This document shows, in pieces, positions 14,159 to 16,699 of a stretch of DNA of 16,699 bases. Source of the stretch: Fimenecus sp051881435. GTDB taxonomy: Bacteria; Bacillota; Clostridia; Oscillospirales; Acutalibacteraceae. The notes beneath the pieces were generated by a model. The model worked only from the letters and a program-made list of their open reading frames with translations, had not been told where the DNA came from and ran no database searches. The stretch's first letter is position 1. The number at the start of each line of letters is the position of its first letter. Position numbers and translations under genes: made by a program. Location: the NCBI GenBank assembly GCA_051881435.1, contig JBJEPW010000006.1, positions 1-16,699 of the forward strand, read 5' to 3'.

Positions 14159-14187
14159 TTGTAAATACTGCGTTTTTATGATATAAT
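14159..14187 (+). promoter_or_regulatory. Extended -10 promoter of the DUF6076-like / sigma-like pair
   Basis: TTGTAA (14159-14164) is 17 bp from a perfect TATAAT (14182-14187) preceded by TGA, an extended -10 element. Transcription from about 14194 leaves a leader of about 125 nt, AT-rich, with a small CCC/GGG dyad near 14252-14268. The long leader may hold regulatory structure, but I recognise no riboswitch. Confidence 0.65.
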
Positions 14188-14320
14188 GATAAAAAAGATA
14201 TACTTTGCTAACACAAATCTTTGCAAATAAATTTGAAAAAATATTTTTTATCCCGTCAGACAAAAGGGAGTTTTATGGGACACTTCTTTTGATAGAATCA
14301 GTATGGAGGTAAAGCGCATT

Positions 14321-15457
14321 ATGGATAAAATCAGTTTTTTCAGCGCCGATTACCGTGACGGCAGAGTGCATTTAGGCGGTAAAAGCTATCCTGCGGGAAC
14401 TTTTGCAACACATCTGTTGAATCAATATTATACGAACGATACCGCCGCAAGAATAAGCGTATATAAACTGCACGGCTGGAATGTGGCGGAGCAGTTGTCT
14501 GTCGGGTATCTTAAAGAAGCGGATTTTCTTGCCGCAGGAACGGAAATCGGATACATTCTCGATACTTTGCCTGACCTCAAGCCGTTTCATGCACTTGACA
14601 TACCGGGCGAACGCAACAGGATATCTGAGCTTTTCTCCAAGGAAAACGAAAAACAGATTATTGATTTCTTTAACCGCAGAGCCGCAGTTGAAAACAAAGA
14701 ACAAGCCGAGCTTGATTTGGATTTGCTGCCTTCGGAATACGACGAGGCTCTTTTCAAGGCTTGCAATACATTGATTTCCGATATAACAAACACCCTAAAT
14801 TTCTATAATGCAATCTCTGATGATATGCAATTGGCGCATAAAGGGCTGACGGAATTTTCAAGCCGTGTAGATGAAGCGGAGCGGTTTGATGAGGAACATC
14901 TGCTTCCCATTGCATTGGAAGTATTCGGCTCTGTGCCGTTTCCCGTGACAACGGAATATGTACCGATCAAGAAAGCCAGCCGCAGTAAAACGGCTACTCT
15001 TGCACGCAGGCTTTATTTTGACAGCTATTACAGCTTTGTGATGACCGACTTCTTTGAAGGTTTACATTACGGTCATTATCCAAGGAGGTGCGGCATCTGC
15101 AAAAAGTATTTTCTTATGACCTCTGCGGCAAGGCAAAAGTATTGTACAGGCTATGCGCCGTTTAAGCTCAAGGGCAAAGCCATTACCTGCCGGAAATATG
15201 CGGCAAGGATCAACCGAAAAGAATTAGCGGCCGGAAATCCTGTTATCCGCATCTATAAAAACCGCTGCTCTGTGCTCCGTATGGAAAGAAAACGAGGGAC
15301 TGTCACAGAAGAATTTGCCGCCGCAGCGCTTGATCTTGCCAAAGAGCGTATGCAGCGTGCAAAAGAGGATGCCGAATACGCCAACAGTCGGTATGAGTCG
15401 GATATGAGCCGTGAAAAGCTCTACGCCGAAGTCGATAAACAGTTAAAATTACGGTAA
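14321..15457 (+). CDS. DUF6076-like protein with Cys4 zinc-finger-like motif
   Basis: This 378-residue protein resembles, as far as I recall, the DUF6076 family found in clostridial mobile elements next to sigma-like genes. The function is unknown. The N-terminal ~240 residues contain no known catalytic motif. Then come CGICKKYFLMTSAARQKYC and ITCRKYA, with cysteines at 257, 260, 275 and 290. This arrangement resembles the CGNR-type zinc finger (CxxC...YC...C), which would suit DNA or RNA binding. The C-terminal ~60 residues are charged and helical. The start at ATG 14321 has GGAGG 11 nt upstream. An in-frame ATG at 14303 overlaps that site and is unlikely. It is separated by 25 bp from the sigma-like gene and both share the strong promoter at 14159-14187. 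A regulatory partner of the sigma factor is inference. Confidence 0.65.
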   Translation: MDKISFFSADYRDGRVHLGGKSYPAGTFATHLLNQYYTNDTAARISVYKLHGWNVAEQLSVGYLKEADFLAAGTEIGYILDTLPDLKPFHALDIPGERNRISELFSKENEKQIIDFFNRRAAVENKEQAELDLDLLPSEYDEALFKACNTLISDITNTLNFYNAISDDMQLAHKGLTEFSSRVDEAERFDEEHLLPIALEVFGSVPFPVTTEYVPIKKASRSKTATLARRLYFDSYYSFVMTDFFEGLHYGHYPRRCGICKKYFLMTSAARQKYCTGYAPFKLKGKAITCRKYAARINRKELAAGNPVIRIYKNRCSVLRMERKRGTVTEEFAAAALDLAKERMQRAKEDAEYANSRYESDMSREKLYAEVDKQLKLR

Positions 15458-15482
15458 GTATCGCAGAACGGAGGTGAGTGCC

Positions 15483-16388
15483 GTGACAGAGATTTATATA
15501 GATAAAGCAGATTTAAATATGTACCAGTTGAAGCCGGCACCACCTAAGTGGGATTTGCAGGAATATATTGTGACCTATCTAAAAGAGAAAGATAACTGCT
15601 ATTTTGCTTGGTTTCTGCATTATTATGAAAAAACGCTTAACAACAATGTGCAGGAATATATGCGAAAGCTTTTTATGCCGGAGCATTTTGCGGATATGAA
15701 ACAGGCGTATATCGCCGGCTTGCTCAAAGCATTAACGAATTATGATATTGAGCAAGGCGCACCGTTTACCTCATTCAAGGAACGGTATGTAGAACGGGAG
15801 ATACTGGACTATGTGCGCTCTATGCGTACAGGCTTCACAGCACAAAGCATTGCGGAATATACCAAGCTCCGTAAAGCTATGGCGATATGGGACAAATATA
15901 AGCGTGATTATTCAGATGAAACTCTGATAAAGGTTGCAGATGAGCTTGAGCAAACCGTTGAAAACACCAAAGAGATATTGCTCGGCGGGCTGCTCAATGA
16001 AAATCGGGTGGATTTATATCGGCAATATACAGACGATGACGGCGAAGAAAGCACGGAGGAGGCACATTCCGACAGTTCTTCTGACACTTATACGCTGTTT
16101 ATGAAAAAGGAGCTGTATGCCCGGCTGTGGGAAGCATACGAAAAACTGGAGTACACCGAACGGATGATGTTATCTCAAAGGTGTGGCTTTTGCTTTGAAT
16201 GCCATAGTGTGTTTTATATGGATTATGATGATTTGGACGAATACGGCGAGCCGAAAAAGAAGCCGATCAAGCCGATGATGTATACGGATATTGCTACCGA
16301 CCACGAATACAGCTCGGCAAATACGGCTCATAACAAGTGCGAAAAAGCGTTGGAGAAGTTAAGAAAAGCTATAAAAGATTTAATATAA
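15483..16388 (+). CDS. Divergent sigma-70-family-like factor
   Basis: This 301-residue protein probably directs RNA polymerase to element promoters or acts as a sigma-like regulator. Residues ~60-115 fit region 2, with IAGLLKALTNYDIEQGAPF, FKERYVEREILDYVR and the SMRTGFTAQSIAEY join. Residues ~120-160 fit a region-3-like helix set (YSDETLIKVADELEQTVENT). Residues ~210-300 fit region 4: LEYTERMMLSQRCGF, then YTDIATDHEYSSANTAHNKCEKALEKLRKAI as the helix-turn-helix. Region 4 is split by ~40 residues holding CGFCFECH and an acidic YDDLDEYGEPKKK stretch. The GTG at 15483 is preferred because GGAGGTGAG (15470-15478) lies just upstream; the GTG at 15474 is inside that site. It ends the two-gene unit. 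Confidence 0.75.
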   Translation: MTEIYIDKADLNMYQLKPAPPKWDLQEYIVTYLKEKDNCYFAWFLHYYEKTLNNNVQEYMRKLFMPEHFADMKQAYIAGLLKALTNYDIEQGAPFTSFKERYVEREILDYVRSMRTGFTAQSIAEYTKLRKAMAIWDKYKRDYSDETLIKVADELEQTVENTKEILLGGLLNENRVDLYRQYTDDDGEESTEEAHSDSSSDTYTLFMKKELYARLWEAYEKLEYTERMMLSQRCGFCFECHSVFYMDYDDLDEYGEPKKKPIKPMMYTDIATDHEYSSANTAHNKCEKALEKLRKAIKDLI

Positions 16389-16443
16389 AAGTGATTATTT
16401 TGTATTTATCTATCCATATATTCTTTTTTGTACAGTATGCTCT

Positions 16444-16699
16444 TTATGCTTTGCTGCTTCGCCGAAAAGATTTTTCTATATCCAGCCGATATAATCGCTG
16501 GATTCCTTCCGGCGTTGTATATGGGTCAAAACACTCCACAAACTCCCAGCCGAACTTCTCATAAAATCCTTGCAGGTGTGTGTAGAGGTACAGTTCTTTC
16601 AGTTGAAGCAGCCTTGCTTTTTCGGGAACAGATTCAATGAGTCTCTTTCCGATTCCTAAACCACGAAATTTCTCATCCACATATACGTCTGTGAGCCAA
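16444..16699 (-). CDS. GNAT-family acetyltransferase, C-terminal part (partial)
   Basis: The gene enters from the right edge and ends at 16444. The visible ~84 residues include LTDVYVDEKFRGLGIGKRLIE, the acetyl-CoA-binding motif A of GNAT proteins (R-x-x-G-x-G). They also include LYLYTHLQGFYEKFGWEFVE, the typical motif B region with Tyr and the FYEKFGW signature. The acceptor cannot be told from this part: small molecules, antibiotics and protein N-termini are all possible. It converges on the sigma-like gene with 55 bp between stops, and I see no clear terminator there. It may be cargo of the element or the first host gene to the right. Confidence 0.85.
   Translation of the reverse strand, partial: WLTDVYVDEKFRGLGIGKRLIESVPEKARLLQLKELYLYTHLQGFYEKFGWEFVECFDPYTTPEGIQRLYRLDIEKSFRRSSKA

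Larger units (their letters stand above)
7597..16388. mobile_element. Integrative mobilizable element (TnpX-type recombinase, MobC/relaxase, ParM/ParR/ParB); boundaries uncertain
   Basis: Between the host GH89 gene and the GNAT gene fragment lies an unbroken set of mobile-element genes: large serine recombinase, TnpW-like protein, ParB-like protein, relaxase, MobC, ParR-like protein, ParM-like ATPase, Cys-rich VLP protein, DUF6076-like protein and a sigma-like factor. The mix of Tn4451-type site-specific integration genes, mobilization genes and plasmid-type partition genes is typical of integrative mobilizable elements in Clostridia. The left end must lie between 7579 and 7673. The right end is placed after the sigma-like gene only because the next gene could be host DNA. 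It may lie beyond the window. No conjugation ATPases, VirB genes or replication initiator are present. Confidence 0.75.

Noticed and set aside
1..16699. CRISPR arrays, tRNA or rRNA genes, and IS elements
   Set aside because: I saw no regularly spaced repeats, no cloverleaf or rRNA signatures, and no DDE transposase in any frame.

Overview
The window looks like a chromosome segment of a low-to-mid GC Gram-positive anaerobe, most likely a gut Clostridia/Oscillospirales-type bacterium, carrying an integrated mobilizable element. The host assignment is an inference from Firmicutes-type GGAGG ribosome binding sites, TTG/GTG starts, a pyruvate phosphate dikinase, a large secreted protein with InlB-type modules, a GH89 glycosidase, and a Tn4451/TnpX-like mobile gene set.

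Region 1 (1-4986) is host sequence. The 5' end of ppdK reads leftward from a near-consensus extended -10 promoter. A divergent three-gene cell-surface operon reads rightward: a ~1190-residue secreted protein with InlB-like modules, a 41-codon peptide too short for usual annotation, and a small Ser/Glu-rich lipoprotein that starts at a TTG inside the peptide ORF. A clear intrinsic terminator (4940-4983) closes it.

Region 2 (5043-7661) holds one gene, a GH89 alpha-N-acetylglucosaminidase with no signal peptide. It probably acts on GlcNAc-containing oligosaccharides inside the cell. A hairpin terminator with a GNRA loop follows it.

Region 3 (about 7597 to at least 16388) is an integrative mobilizable element. 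On the minus strand, in transcription order, it has a cysteine-rich VLP-type protein, a ParM/StbA actin-like ATPase, a small ParR-like adaptor, a structured non-coding region that I read as oriT, MobC, a relaxase, a ParB-like protein, a TnpW-like protein, and a TnpX-type large serine recombinase with its own promoter. The first three genes form one transcription unit behind an attenuator-like terminator. MobC to TnpW are tightly coupled. On the plus strand, a strong extended -10 promoter drives a zinc-finger-like protein of the DUF6076 type and a divergent sigma-70-like factor. The genes fit a cycle of excision and integration (recombinase, TnpW), mobilization by a helper conjugation system (MobC, relaxase, oriT) and maintenance of the excised circle (ParM/ParR, ParB). 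The sigma factor may control element genes. No type IV secretion or replication initiator gene is visible, so the element appears mobilizable rather than self-transmissible within this window.

Region 4 (16444-16699) is the 3' part of a GNAT acetyltransferase on the minus strand. It could be cargo or host flank. The right end of the element is not identified.
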